The position numbers and the translations under genes were made by a program. From Pseudothioclava sp033100795 (GTDB taxonomy: Bacteria; Pseudomonadota; Alphaproteobacteria; Rhodobacterales; Rhodobacteraceae): a stretch of 64,000 bases of DNA. This document shows, piece after piece, positions 1 to 8,599 of this stretch; the stretch's first letter is position 1; each line of letters opens with the position of its first letter. The notes beneath the pieces were generated by a model, which worked only from the letters and a program-made list of their open reading frames with translations, had not been told where the DNA came from and ran no database searches. The stretch is from positions 1 through 64,000 of the forward strand of contig NZ_JAWLVI010000008.1 of the NCBI RefSeq assembly GCF_033100795.1, given 5' to 3'.

Positions 1-44
1 CGGGCAGAAGCGGATCAAAGCACCGCTCTAAAAACGCTAACAGT

Positions 45-121
<77 letters not shown>

Positions 122-151
122 AAATCATAAAATATATCAAACGCTTGGACG

Positions 152-499
152 ATGGTATCCTTATACCCCAGCCACTTTCGCGTTTTACGTCAACACCACG
201 TCAACACCCAACCAGAAAAATTGCATTGGCCCGCAATCGCGTGCACTGATGTGCAGCTGACCGCATTCGCGGGTACTCAACATGCCATTGCGCATCTTTT
301 AGCTGGGCGGGGCTATGATCCAAACCCGCACAATATCGACGAGGCGGTGGCGCATGTCATGGCGGCATCAGAGCGCATTGGGAAATCAGGCTGGGCGGTG
401 AAGGCGCTTGAAAGGCTTGCCGGGAATGCCGCGGCCGATGTGATAATGTCGGAGCGTCTGAGATCAAGGCTAGCGGATATCGAGAAGGGCCTGGTCTGA
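152..499 (+). CDS. hypothetical protein downstream of tRNA-fMet
   Basis: I do not recognise this 115-residue frame. The first 33 residues look non-coding in style, while from the GTG at 251 the sequence is protein-like, rich in alanine, arginine and leucine and probably all helical, so the true start may be GTG 251 (about 82 aa). No clear ribosome binding site was seen. The DNA between the tRNA and about position 230 contains short repeated text (GTCAACACC twice) of the kind left at old integration sites, so this may be a remnant gene. Confidence 0.35.
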   Translation: MVSLYPSHFRVLRQHHVNTQPEKLHWPAIACTDVQLTAFAGTQHAIAHLLAGRGYDPNPHNIDEAVAHVMAASERIGKSGWAVKALERLAGNAAADVIMSERLRSRLADIEKGLV

Positions 500-1167
500 A
501 TGGTCACCCCATCCGAAATGCCGGGCGGCACGTCTCGCATTTGGTGGCCAAGATTCAAACGAAATAGCGTATGCCTGCTGAGGTGAGCTATCGAGTAGTC
601 GGCCCGTAGCTTACGGTTAACGCACTTGCAAGCGTAAGATCGAGGTTGACGAAAGCGGCCGTTCGACCGAAGCCGCAGTGAAACCATCGCCATTTTGGTA
701 GAGATAGGGGTGGAGCAGCACTCTTCAGCGCAGCGAGGTAAGTTGTGAACGGTAGCCATTGCGCAGGCGGGGGCATGTCGGGGAAACACGATGCTGTGGG
801 CGACTGCACTTAAAATCATAGTTCGGAATCCGCGTTCACGCTTGGCTGCGCCTCGCGGAGGCGCACCGCAGCCCGAAGCGGTTCACCAGAAACAGATGGA
901 TTCATCGCTGATGTCGATACTGCGTTCGTCCAGACGTTCCGCAACGTTGCGTAGCGATAGCGGTAGCCAGACATTTACCGTGACCGCCGCGCGGATGATT
1001 TCCGAATTGTCTCGGAAGAACCTCAATTGGGTGTCTTTCGTCCTCCCGAGACGCTACTCGAGGGCTCGGCCTCGCTCGACGGGGTTCCCTCAGACAAGGC
1101 TCGATAGAGGCAAACGGTAGATTAGCCCCGCGAGCTGGCACCGAAGGCACCGCAAGATAGCCTAAAA
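500..1167. other. stretch with no supported gene
   Basis: About 670 bases hold only short frames on both strands, none with a recognisable domain and a ribosome binding site together. I see no tRNA, terminator or insertion sequence ends. The text may be decayed coding DNA. Confidence 0.5.
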
Positions 1168-1197
1168 TGATCCGAAAACCTGTTCGCTCCGTAAGAT
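1168..1197 (+). promoter_or_regulatory. RpoE (ECF sigma) promoter upstream of folE
   Basis: TGATCC at 1168-1173, then exactly 18 bases, then TAAGAT at 1192-1197. This matches the Rhodobacter sphaeroides sigma-E promoter consensus (-35 TGATCC, -10 near TAAGA/TATNNT). It is the same layout and spacer length as the two sites between rpoE and the divergent lipid operon at 4493-4579. The next gene downstream on this strand is folE, with a leader of about 110 bases. Confidence 0.7.
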
Positions 1198-1311
1198 CTC
1201 CAAGGACGCTGTAGCATCCGGCCCGACCAGAAAAGCGGGCTCCCTGCCACCGGCCTTGACTGCAGTGAAATGCTCGCCGGGTGCTGCCCGAGTGATGGAG
1301 GGATAGAAAAG

Positions 1312-2043
1312 ATGCTGGACCGTTCCGCTACCGACCCCGAGACCCATCCGGAGCCCGCCGAGGCAATGCCGCTCTCCGAGCGCATCCGCGCGCGGCTGAT
1401 CGAAGGCGGGCAGCGCTTTCATGCCAACGACAATATCGCCGCCTTCCTGCGCGAGGGCGAGTTGGAGGGGGTGCGGCGAGAGGTGGCAGAGCAGATGCAG
1501 GGGGTGCTGCGCGCGCTGGTGATCGACACCGCCGCTGATCACAATACCGCCGAGACCGCAAAGCGCGTGGCCAAGATGTTTGTCGACGAGGTCTTTGCGG
1601 GGCGATATCGCCCGGCGCCCGAGATGACCACCTTTCCCAATGTTGCGCGGCTGAACGAGCTGATGATTGTCGGCCCGATCACCGTGCGCAGCGCCTGCTC
1701 GCACCACCTTTGCCCGATCCTCGGCCGGGTCTGGATCGGGGTTTTGCCCAATGCCACATCCGAGCTGATCGGGCTGTCTAAATATGCCCGCCTGACCGAT
1801 TGGATCATGTCGCGCCCGCAAATTCAGGAAGAGGCCGTCGTCATGCTCGCTGACGAGCTGGAACGCCGTATTCGCCCCGATGGCCTTGCTGTGGTGATGG
1901 AGGCCGATCACTTCTGCATGCATTGGCGGGGGGTGAAGGACGATCAATCGGTGATGAGCAATTCGGTGATGCGCGGCGCATTCCAGACCAATTCGGACCT
2001 GCGCCGCGAATTTCTGAGCCTGCGCCGCACGGCCCGCGCCTGA
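1312..2043 (+). CDS. folE: GTP cyclohydrolase I
   Basis: Converts GTP to 7,8-dihydroneopterin triphosphate, the first step of folate and pterin synthesis, in the cytosol. With the start at ATG 1312 (GGAGGG about ten bases upstream) the protein has 244 residues, close to other type I enzymes. Zinc ligands are visible: CSHHLC at about 129-134 supplies the first Cys and a His, and Cys202 in DHFCMHW the last; the MSNSVMRGAF signature follows. An upstream in-frame ATG at 1270 has no ribosome binding site. The downstream DUF2177 gene follows after 20 bases, so the two form an operon. A sigma-E-type promoter at 1168-1197 suggests this copy is part of the photo-oxidative stress response, perhaps supplying pterin for a light-dependent enzyme such as the cryptochrome at 9407-10948; that link is inference. 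Confidence 0.93.
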   Translation: MLDRSATDPETHPEPAEAMPLSERIRARLIEGGQRFHANDNIAAFLREGELEGVRREVAEQMQGVLRALVIDTAADHNTAETAKRVAKMFVDEVFAGRYRPAPEMTTFPNVARLNELMIVGPITVRSACSHHLCPILGRVWIGVLPNATSELIGLSKYARLTDWIMSRPQIQEEAVVMLADELERRIRPDGLAVVMEADHFCMHWRGVKDDQSVMSNSVMRGAFQTNSDLRREFLSLRRTARA

Positions 2044-2063
2044 CCCTGCCCGACGGAGCCCCC

Positions 2064-2468
2064 ATGGCACAGACAGCCCTTCTTTACCTGATCAGCGCCG
2101 CGACCTTCCTGCTGATCGATAGTCTCGGCATCAAGCTGCTGATCCGCCCGGTTTTTGAGCGCCATGTGGGCGCGCTTCTTGCCGAACCGCTGCGGTTGGG
2201 CCCGGCGGCGGTGTTCTATCTTGCCTATGTCGCGGGGCTTTTGTGGTTCGTCTCGCTGCCCGCGCTGCGGGCCGGCGCGCCCTTGCAGGCGCTCGCCGGG
2301 GGCATGGTGCTGGGGCTTTTGTGCTATGGCACCTATGAGATGACAAATTACGCCACGCTGCGCGACTGGTCGATGCAGCAGGTGGTGGTCGACGGGCTTT
2401 GGGGCATGGCGCTGACCGGTTTTGCGGCTTGGGCTGGGGTGGCGGTGCTCAGCGCAAAGCTCGCCTGA
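2064..2468 (+). CDS. DUF2177 family membrane protein
   Basis: A 134-residue inner-membrane protein with four predicted hydrophobic segments (about residues 3-22, 45-64, 73-90 and 111-131). The central GTYEMTNYATL motif is typical of DUF2177 (PF09945). Its biochemical role is unknown. The start at ATG 2064 lies 20 bases behind the folE stop, so it is probably co-transcribed with folE from the sigma-E-type promoter. Family members often lie near cyclopropane-fatty-acid-synthase-like and amine-oxidase-like genes, as here (4607-7823), which hints at a membrane-lipid role. Confidence 0.85.
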   Translation: MAQTALLYLISAATFLLIDSLGIKLLIRPVFERHVGALLAEPLRLGPAAVFYLAYVAGLLWFVSLPALRAGAPLQALAGGMVLGLLCYGTYEMTNYATLRDWSMQQVVVDGLWGMALTGFAAWAGVAVLSAKLA

Positions 2469-2471
2469 GCC

Positions 2472-3200
2472 TCAGCCAAGACGCCGCAATAGACGCTGCG
2501 AGAAGGCATAGGGCAAAAGGCGCAAGAGCTTGATCGCTCGGGTGAAGCGCGCCGGAAAATGAATTTCGAAACGGCGCCCGGCAAGCCCGCGCAGCACCGC
2601 TTCGGCGGCCTCATCGGCGGTGATGATCGCGGGCATCTCAAAGCGGTTTTTGTCGGTCAGCCGCGTCGCCACAAATCCCGGGCACACCAGCCTCACATCA
2701 ACCCGCGGCGCCAGCTCGATCGCCAGGCTTTCGGCCAGATTGTTGACCGCCGCCTTGGTCGCGCTGTAGGGCTGTCCGCCCGGCAGCCCGACATAGCCTG
2801 CAACCGAGCCAAACAGCACCAACTGGCCAGCATCGCGGAGCAACGGCGGGCAGAGCCGCGCAACCTCGAGCGTGCCCAGCAAGTTCACCCGCACCATCGC
2901 CTCGACCTTGGCCGGATCGAGGTCGGAGACCCGCCCCGGCTCGTAGAGCGCCGCTGTGCAGACGATAACGTCAAAGCGCGCCTCGGCTTGCAGCCGCGCG
3001 CAGGCTTCGGCCAACTGCTCGGGCCGCGCCAGATCGAGCGGAAGCGTCCTGGCCCCGCCGCACGCCTCGGCCAAAGCGCTGAGCGCGCCCGCATCGCGCG
3101 CCGAAAGCACCAAATCGGCGCCTTTCGCAGCCCAGGCGCGCGCGAGCGCGGCTCCGATCCCGGCGCTCGCACCAATGATCCAGACGCGTTGGGCCGTCAT
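2472..3200 (-). CDS. short-chain dehydrogenase/reductase in the rpoE operon
   Basis: A 242-residue classical SDR. The N-terminal nucleotide-binding motif GASAGIG is at about residues 10-16, and the catalytic Ser and YxxxK (YSATK) appear near residues 140-157. The substrate is not predictable from sequence. Its ATG overlaps the chrR stop by four bases (ATGA), so it is the third gene of rpoE-chrR-SDR and should be induced when ChrR releases RpoE. The C-terminus is basic and leucine-rich, which could favour membrane association; this suits an enzyme acting on lipid carbonyls, but a pteridine-reductase-like role is also possible. Confidence 0.88.
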   Translation of the reverse strand: MTAQRVWIIGASAGIGAALARAWAAKGADLVLSARDAGALSALAEACGGARTLPLDLARPEQLAEACARLQAEARFDVIVCTAALYEPGRVSDLDPAKVEAMVRVNLLGTLEVARLCPPLLRDAGQLVLFGSVAGYVGLPGGQPYSATKAAVNNLAESLAIELAPRVDVRLVCPGFVATRLTDKNRFEMPAIITADEAAEAVLRGLAGRRFEIHFPARFTRAIKLLRLLPYAFSQRLLRRLG

Positions 3201-3829
3201 ATCCGAAAGACCGGCTGCAACAGCCGTGGCACAATTGCCTGAAACCGCAACGGAGCATCGGTCGCAGCCAGGCAGATGCAGGGCGCCCCCAGATCAGCGA
3301 TCGGCTGATGCTCGATATCGTAATTCGCGGTCTCAACATCGCCACGCCGGAACGCGCCTTCGCTGTCGGCAAAGCTACCTTGCAAGACCAGCGTAAGTTC
3401 AAGCCCGCCGTGGCCATGCTCGGGCACCGCCTTGCCCGGCGGAATGTATAGCAGCCGCAGCGAGCCGCTGCGATCGGCCGAAAGTATCAGTTGCCGAATG
3501 CCGCCACCCAGCATCCGCAAGCGCGGCGGGCGCCCGCCCAGTTCGGCCATCACCGGCGCCGGAAATACGCCCGAGCCGCGCGGCGAGGGCGCGGGCGCAG
3601 GGGCCTCCAGCGCAGCCATGATCCGGGCGCGTGCGTCGCTTCTGAGCGGTGCCGCCTCGGTGCCCTCAAGCATGGCGCCCCCGATCAAATCGCATGCCTC
3701 GTGCCGGGCGCGGCAGTCGTTGCAAAGCGACAGATGCGCGGCCACCACCACCGAAAAAGCATGCGGCAGGGCCCCGGCGCGATAGTCGTCGAGAAGGTCG
3801 TCAGAGATATGATGTTGAATGTCTGTCAT
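3197..3829 (-). CDS. chrR: ChrR-type zinc anti-sigma factor
   Basis: Binds and inactivates RpoE until singlet oxygen or related stress triggers its release and turnover. The 210-residue protein shows the anti-sigma zinc site His6, His32, Cys36, Cys39 and a C-terminal cupin domain with His138, His140, Glu144 and His174. These match ChrR of R. sphaeroides (cupin ligands 141, 143, 147, 177) with a constant offset of three, so both metal sites are intact. It overlaps rpoE by four bases upstream and the SDR by four bases downstream, which favours balanced co-translation of sigma and anti-sigma. Confidence 0.93.
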   Translation of the reverse strand: MTDIQHHISDDLLDDYRAGALPHAFSVVVAAHLSLCNDCRARHEACDLIGGAMLEGTEAAPLRSDARARIMAALEAPAPAPSPRGSGVFPAPVMAELGGRPPRLRMLGGGIRQLILSADRSGSLRLLYIPPGKAVPEHGHGGLELTLVLQGSFADSEGAFRRGDVETANYDIEHQPIADLGAPCICLAATDAPLRFQAIVPRLLQPVFRI

Positions 3830-4401
3830 GGGGAAATGCTCCTCAGCTCATGTCTGAGGCGTTCGAGGCCGAGGCGGATGCGGGATTTGATCGTGCCGAG
3901 CGGCAATCCGGTCATCTCGCTGATTCGGCGGTGGGGGATGTCGTCGAAATAGGCTGCGCGCAGGGCCTCGGCCTGCTCGGGGGCGAGGCGGTCGAGGGCT
4001 GCGGCCAGATGGTTCGCCTCCTGCTGAAGGGCCAGAACCTGCCCGGCATCGGGGTCGAGGCTCGGCAGATCGGGCATGTCTTCGGGTTGCGAGAGCGGCT
4101 TGCGGCGTGCCAGATCGATGCGACGGTTGCGCGCGATACCATAGATCCAGCCGGCCGCATCGGCGCGATGCGGATCGAACTGCGCGGCCTTGTGCCAAAC
4201 CGCCAGCATCACATCCTGCACCAGATCTTCGGCGCTGCCATCGGTGAGGCCACCGCGCAGCATCACCGATTTGAGCCGCGGGGCGAAATGGTCGAACAGG
4301 CGCCCAAAGGCTGCGCGATCACGTTGGTCGCGCACGGCAAGCAAATCGCGGCTCAGCTCGGACAGTTCTGTCGTCACCGGAGTCTCCACCCTGTCCGACA
4401 C
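3826..4401 (-). CDS. rpoE: ECF sigma factor RpoE (ChrR-partnered)
   Basis: An extracytoplasmic-function sigma factor. Region 2 (with AEDLVQDVMLAVW) binds core and the -10 element; region 4 (helix-turn-helix with LPLGTIKSRIRLGLERL) reads TGATCC. The frame is open from ATG 4488, but the -10 of its own sigma-E promoter lies at 4493-4498, which puts the transcript start at or after that codon. I therefore choose GTG 4401, preceded by GGGGAGG five bases upstream, giving 191 residues, a normal ECF length. It overlaps chrR by four bases. The family's known targets include photolyases, CFA-synthase-like enzymes and peroxidases, and homologues of all of these lie within 8 kb here. Confidence 0.92.
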   Translation of the reverse strand: MSDRVETPVTTELSELSRDLLAVRDQRDRAAFGRLFDHFAPRLKSVMLRGGLTDGSAEDLVQDVMLAVWHKAAQFDPHRADAAGWIYGIARNRRIDLARRKPLSQPEDMPDLPSLDPDAGQVLALQQEANHLAAALDRLAPEQAEALRAAYFDDIPHRRISEMTGLPLGTIKSRIRLGLERLRHELRSISP

Positions 4402-4492
4402 TACAGCCTCCCCAGCCCGCCCTGGCGGGGGCGAGAGCATCGCCAAGGTATGTGCTTTAAGCCGGACGGGCGCAATGACGGTTTCCATTTTC

Positions 4493-4522
4493 TATATACG
4501 TGGCGGCCCCGGTCACGGATCA
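4493..4522 (-). promoter_or_regulatory. autoregulatory RpoE promoter for rpoE-chrR-SDR
   Basis: On the minus strand TGATCC (4522-4517) is followed by 18 bases and TATATA (4498-4493). It faces away from the promoter at 4550-4579, so the two sites form a divergent pair in the 200-base gap. The -10 is too close to ATG 4488 for that codon to be used. Confidence 0.75.
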
Positions 4523-4549
4523 CACGTCGCCGAAAAATCAGCCGCAAAG

Positions 4550-4579
4550 TGATCCGGGAGCGGCCCCGTCCCGTAGCAA
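4550..4579 (+). promoter_or_regulatory. RpoE promoter for the divergent lipid operon
   Basis: TGATCC at 4550-4555, 18 bases, then TAGCAA at 4574-4579. The -35 element and spacer equal those upstream of rpoE and folE. The first gene starts at 4607, so the leader would be about 20 bases. Confidence 0.7.
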
Positions 4580-4606
4580 ACAAGTGGCAGCAACCCAGAA
4601 AGTTCC

Positions 4607-5890
4607 ATGGCATTTGATCTAACCCAAGGCGCCCCGCAACGCATCGCGATCATCGGCGGTGGTATCTCTGGCCTCTCGGCAGCATGGTTGCTCGCTCGGG
4701 ATCACAGCGTGGCCCTGTTCGAGGCCGAGCCGCGACTGGGGGGGCACGCTCGCACCGTGGTGGCCGGGCGGCGCGGCGATCAGCCGGTCGATACCGGTTT
4801 CATCGTCTTCAACTACACCAACTATCCGCATCTGACCGGGCTTTTCCGCGATCTTGATGTGCCGGTGATCCGTAGCGACATGAGCTTTGGAGTGTCGCTG
4901 GACGGCGGGCGGATCGAATATGCGCTGCGCTCGCTTGACACGCTCTTCGCGCAGCGCCGCAATCTGCTCGATCCACGCTTTTACGGAATGATCCGCGATA
5001 TCTTGCGGTTCAATGCCGGGGCAGAGGCGGCGGTTGCGGCCATGCCCGATGTTACGATCTCCGAGCTTGTTGCGCAAATGGGCCTCGGCGCGCAGTTCCG
5101 CGATGCTTACCTCTACCCGTTCTGCGGCGCGATCTGGTCAACGCCCGATCGCGGCATCGGCGCTTTCCCAGCGCAGGCGCTGGTGCGGTTCATGCGCAAC
5201 CACGGGCTTATGTCCAAAGACCAGCATCATCAGTGGTGGACGGTCGAAGGCGGTTCGATTTCTTATGTCACGCGGCTCGCTAATGCGTTGATCCGCACCG
5301 GGGTCAGCCTGCGCACCGGCACACCCGTGCGCGCCATCCATCGTGGCGCCGCAGGGGTGACGATCAGCGCCGAGGGCTGCGAGCCTGAGGCGTTCGACCA
5401 TGTGATCCTTGCCACCCACGCCGATCAGTCGCTGCGGATGCTGGCCGATGCCGATGAGAGCGAACGCGCAGCGCTCTCTGCAATCCGCTTCCAGCTCAAC
5501 CGCACCGTCCTGCACGCCGATCCGCGCGTCATGCCGCGCCGCCGCAGTTGCTGGAGTTCGTGGGTGAGCCGGGGCGATACGGGCTCGGGCGCGGTCGATG
5601 TCAGCTATTGGATGAACCGTCTGCAAAGCATCCCCGAGGACGACCCGATCTTCGTCAGCCTGAACCCGACGCAAGCCATCGACGAGCGTCTGATCTACGA
5701 CGAGGTCTCTTTCAGCCACCCGGTCTTCGACTTGGCGGCGCTGGCGGCGCAAAGGCGGATTGCCGAGATGCAGGGCGCGCGCAAAACATGGTTTGCTGGA
5801 GCTTGGCTGCGCAATGGCTTCCATGAGGACGGCTTTGCCAGCGCGTGGCGCGTGGCGCGCTCGCGGCCTTTTGCCCGGGTGCGGACATGA
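4607..5890 (+). CDS. FAD-dependent amine-oxidase-like protein (lipid modification operon)
   Basis: A 427-residue flavoprotein with an N-terminal Rossmann motif GGGISGLSAAW (about residues 15-25), a conserved glutamate about 18 residues later, and the PRLGGHARTV segment typical of the NAD/FAD-binding amine-oxidase group. It is the first gene of an operon with DUF1365 and CFA-synthase-like genes. In R. sphaeroides similar genes are RpoE-dependent and tied to unusual membrane fatty acids formed under singlet oxygen. A desaturation or oxidation step on phospholipid acyl chains is the likely role, by context only; I cannot assign it to a specific Ufa protein. Confidence 0.85.
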   Translation: MAFDLTQGAPQRIAIIGGGISGLSAAWLLARDHSVALFEAEPRLGGHARTVVAGRRGDQPVDTGFIVFNYTNYPHLTGLFRDLDVPVIRSDMSFGVSLDGGRIEYALRSLDTLFAQRRNLLDPRFYGMIRDILRFNAGAEAAVAAMPDVTISELVAQMGLGAQFRDAYLYPFCGAIWSTPDRGIGAFPAQALVRFMRNHGLMSKDQHHQWWTVEGGSISYVTRLANALIRTGVSLRTGTPVRAIHRGAAGVTISAEGCEPEAFDHVILATHADQSLRMLADADESERAALSAIRFQLNRTVLHADPRVMPRRRSCWSSWVSRGDTGSGAVDVSYWMNRLQSIPEDDPIFVSLNPTQAIDERLIYDEVSFSHPVFDLAALAAQRRIAEMQGARKTWFAGAWLRNGFHEDGFASAWRVARSRPFARVRT

Positions 5891-6666
5891 CGCTGGCGGC
5901 GCGACTGGCCGCAGGCGAAGTGCTGGCGCTCAGCGCAGAGATCACCCATGCTCGCCGCGGTGCTTTGCGTCACAGTTTTCGCACGCGCACCGAACACGTT
6001 TTGCTCTCGCCGGAATCCGCTCGTCCGCCAAGGGGCCTTTCGCTCGATCACTTCAACCTGCTGGCGCTTTACCGGCGCGATCACGGTGGGCTTCGCGGGG
6101 CGGGAACGGGCGCAAAATGGGCATGGGAGCAGTTCGCGCAGGCGGGCTTAGAGCGCCGCCCCGGCCATGTTCTGGCCTTGCTCACGCAACCGCGCTTTCT
6201 GGGCTATTGGTTCAACCCCGTCAGTTTCTGGATGGTGATCGAGGGGAACGACCTTTACGCCGTGATCGCCGAGGTCAACAACACCTTCGGCCAGCGCCAC
6301 AGCTACTTGCTCGCTCAACCCGGTTTCGCACCAATCACCGCCGCCGCCCGGCTCACCGCGCGCAAGGTGTTCCATGTCTCGCCATTCCAAGATGTGGCGG
6401 GCGAGTATCGGTTTCGCTTCGCGCTGCGCCCCGACGGCCTTGCAATTCAAATTGCGCAAATCGACGGCGAGGCGGGCGTTGAGACCGCAATGACCGGCGC
6501 GCTGCGCCCGCTGACGACCAGCGCGATCATCTCGGGCGCGCTCCGCCGTCCGGGTGGGGCGCTGCGGGTCATTGCCCAAATATATTGGCACGCCCTTCGC
6601 CTGAAACTGAAAGGCGCTGCCTATCGCCCGCTTCCGCCCGCCCCACAAGAGGAGATCAGCCGATGA
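5887..6666 (+). CDS. DUF1365 family protein
   Basis: With ATG 5887, which overlaps the previous stop by four bases, the product has 259 residues. The segment LLTQPRFLGYWFNPVSFW is diagnostic of DUF1365 (PF07103), as is NTFGQRHSY downstream. The family has no proven activity but is almost always next to an amine-oxidase-like flavoprotein and a CFA-synthase-like methyltransferase, exactly as here, so it probably acts on acyl chains in the same pathway. There is no signal peptide or clear membrane span. Confidence 0.87.
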   Translation: MTLAARLAAGEVLALSAEITHARRGALRHSFRTRTEHVLLSPESARPPRGLSLDHFNLLALYRRDHGGLRGAGTGAKWAWEQFAQAGLERRPGHVLALLTQPRFLGYWFNPVSFWMVIEGNDLYAVIAEVNNTFGQRHSYLLAQPGFAPITAAARLTARKVFHVSPFQDVAGEYRFRFALRPDGLAIQIAQIDGEAGVETAMTGALRPLTTSAIISGALRRPGGALRVIAQIYWHALRLKLKGAAYRPLPPAPQEEISR

Positions 6667-7823
6667 CCATTGCGACACGCGCGCTTCAGAGCCGCTTCTT
6701 TTCGTCGCTCGAAAGCATTGGCGAGGGGCGGCTCACCGTCACCACCCCCGATGGCGCGCGGCTGCACTTTGGCTCGCGGGGGCCCGAGGCCGAGGTGTGC
6801 ATCCGCGACTGGCGGCTTTTGCGCCGGCTGGCGATGCGCGGCGATGTGGGGCTGGCCGAGAGCTGGATTTCGGGCGATTGGCACAGCGACACGCTGGAGG
6901 GCGCGCTGGCGATTGCAATGCGCAATCAGGCGGGCCTTGCGCAGTGGTCTGAGCCCACCTTGCTGCAAAGCTGGCGGATGCGGCTTATCGACCGGCTTTT
7001 GCGCGCCAACAGCCTGCGGGGCTCGTCGCGCAACATTCGCGCGCATTACGATGTGGGCAATGAGTTCTACCAGCTCTGGCTCGATCGCGGTATGACCTAT
7101 TCCTCTGCGATCTTCGCCGGAGAGGACGATCTGGAGCGGGCGCAGGCGCGCAAGAACGACCGCATCCTGTCGCAGCTTGCACCCGGCGAGAGCCTGCTCG
7201 AAATCGGCTGCGGCTGGGGCGGGTTTGCCGAGGCCGCAGCCGCTCACGGCCATCACGTCACCGGGATCACCCTCTCGCCCTCACAAAAGGGCTATGCCGA
7301 TGCGCGCCTCGACGGACAGGCAGAGATCCGTCTGCAGGATTACCGGGCTGTGACGGGCCAGTTCGACAATCTGGTGTCGATCGAAATGATCGAGGCGGTG
7401 GGCGAGCGCTATTGGCCAACCTATTTTGCCACCCTCAAGGCCCGGCTGGCGATGGGCGGTCGCGCCGTGCTGCAGGCCATCACCGTGCCAGATGCGGAAT
7501 TTTCGGTCTATCGGCAGCGCTCCGATTTCATCCGCCAACATGTCTTTCCGGGGGGGATGCTGCCGTGCTCGGCGAGCATTTCGCATGCCGCAGCGCAGGC
7601 CGGGTTGCGGGTGCATGACAGCTTTGCCTTCGGTCAGGATTATGCGCAGACCTGCCGGATTTGGGCGCAGCGGATGATGGCGGAGCGGGTGCGGATCCAC
7701 GCACTCGGCTACGGCGAAGCCTTCTTGCTCAGCTGGCAGTTCTATCTCGAGGGCTGCGCGGCCGCCTTCGCCACCGGGCGCTGCGACGTGGTGCAGGTGA
7801 CGCTTGGCCATGAAGGCGCGTAA
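6663..7823 (+). CDS. cyclopropane-fatty-acid-synthase-like SAM methyltransferase
   Basis: A SAM-dependent methyltransferase acting on unsaturated phospholipid acyl chains. With ATG 6663 (four-base overlap with the DUF1365 gene) it has 386 residues, about the length of E. coli Cfa (382). The SAM site LLEIGCGWGGFAEAAAAHG lies near residues 178-196, preceded by the family motif AHYDVGNEFYQLWLD, and QDYR follows. Homologues under RpoE control in R. sphaeroides make methylated or furan fatty acids that scavenge singlet oxygen, so the product need not be a cyclopropane. Confidence 0.92.
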   Translation: MTIATRALQSRFFSSLESIGEGRLTVTTPDGARLHFGSRGPEAEVCIRDWRLLRRLAMRGDVGLAESWISGDWHSDTLEGALAIAMRNQAGLAQWSEPTLLQSWRMRLIDRLLRANSLRGSSRNIRAHYDVGNEFYQLWLDRGMTYSSAIFAGEDDLERAQARKNDRILSQLAPGESLLEIGCGWGGFAEAAAAHGHHVTGITLSPSQKGYADARLDGQAEIRLQDYRAVTGQFDNLVSIEMIEAVGERYWPTYFATLKARLAMGGRAVLQAITVPDAEFSVYRQRSDFIRQHVFPGGMLPCSASISHAAAQAGLRVHDSFAFGQDYAQTCRIWAQRMMAERVRIHALGYGEAFLLSWQFYLEGCAAAFATGRCDVVQVTLGHEGA

Positions 7824-7894
7824 ACCTATCGGTCGAGAACCGGGAACCTGCACCCTTCCACGGGCGGTTCGCGCCTGACTTTAGGAGACTGACC

Positions 7895-8599
7895 ATGAAC
7901 GAACGCATCAAGCGGCTATCGATCCTGATCCTTGCGGTGGGCTTTGCGGCCTCGCCGATCTTCTCGAACGGCTTTGGCGGCTTCTACCGCGAAAGCTTTC
8001 CCATGCAAGTGGACCGTTGGCCAGCGCAGCCGGTGGGATGGGCCTTCTCGGTCTGGGGGCTGATTTATCTGGCCCTGATCGCGACGGCCGCATGGGCGGT
8101 GCTTCGCCCGGCCACGATGCCAGGCTGGAGCCGCGCGATCCATCCGCTCGGGTTGAGCCTTTTCATCGGCCTCTTCTGGATCGAGGCGGCGTTTCGGTCG
8201 CCAATCTTGGCGACGGCAATGATCCTGCCAATGACGGCGGGGGCCATCGCGGCAGTGCTACGGGTCGGCTCGGGCTTGTGGGAACAGGCCGCGCTCGGGC
8301 TTTATGCGGGCTGGCTGACTGCTGCATCGGGGGTGGCGCTGTCGGTGGTGGCTACGGGATATGGCGTGCTGCCGCCCCGGATCGCGGCCATTGCGTTGAT
8401 CGGGGTGGTGCTCGCTGTTGCGGTGGCTATCGCGGCACGCAGGCCAAGGGTCTGGAGCTATCGCGCCGGGGTGATCTGGGCGCTCTTTGGCATCATCGCC
8501 GCCAATCTTTCGGCGGGCGACGGGGCGATTGCCGCGATCTGCGGCGCTGGAATGGTTGCGCTCTTCTTCGCGCCGCGCCTTTTGGCGGGGCACCGATGA
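7895..8599 (+). CDS. TspO/MBR-like tryptophan-rich membrane protein
   Basis: A 234-residue integral membrane protein with six to seven hydrophobic segments. PVGWAFSVWGLIYLAL near residues 45-60 resembles the TspO/tryptophan-rich sensory protein core, but the protein is longer than typical five-helix TspO (about 160 residues). TTTAGGAGACTGACC just upstream supplies a good ribosome binding site. TspO proteins bind porphyrins and act in tetrapyrrole and oxidative-stress responses, which suits the setting, but binding here is inferred. It overlaps the next gene by four bases. Confidence 0.75.
   Translation: MNERIKRLSILILAVGFAASPIFSNGFGGFYRESFPMQVDRWPAQPVGWAFSVWGLIYLALIATAAWAVLRPATMPGWSRAIHPLGLSLFIGLFWIEAAFRSPILATAMILPMTAGAIAAVLRVGSGLWEQAALGLYAGWLTAASGVALSVVATGYGVLPPRIAAIALIGVVLAVAVAIAARRPRVWSYRAGVIWALFGIIAANLSAGDGAIAAICGAGMVALFFAPRLLAGHR

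Noticed and set aside
313..1150. Several frames of 70-170 codons on both strands near the left end
   Set aside because: They overlap one another, lack recognisable motifs and have poor start contexts.
4402..4488. Longer rpoE reading frame from ATG 4488
   Set aside because: The codon is five bases from the -10 element of its own promoter, so it would be at or before the transcript start.
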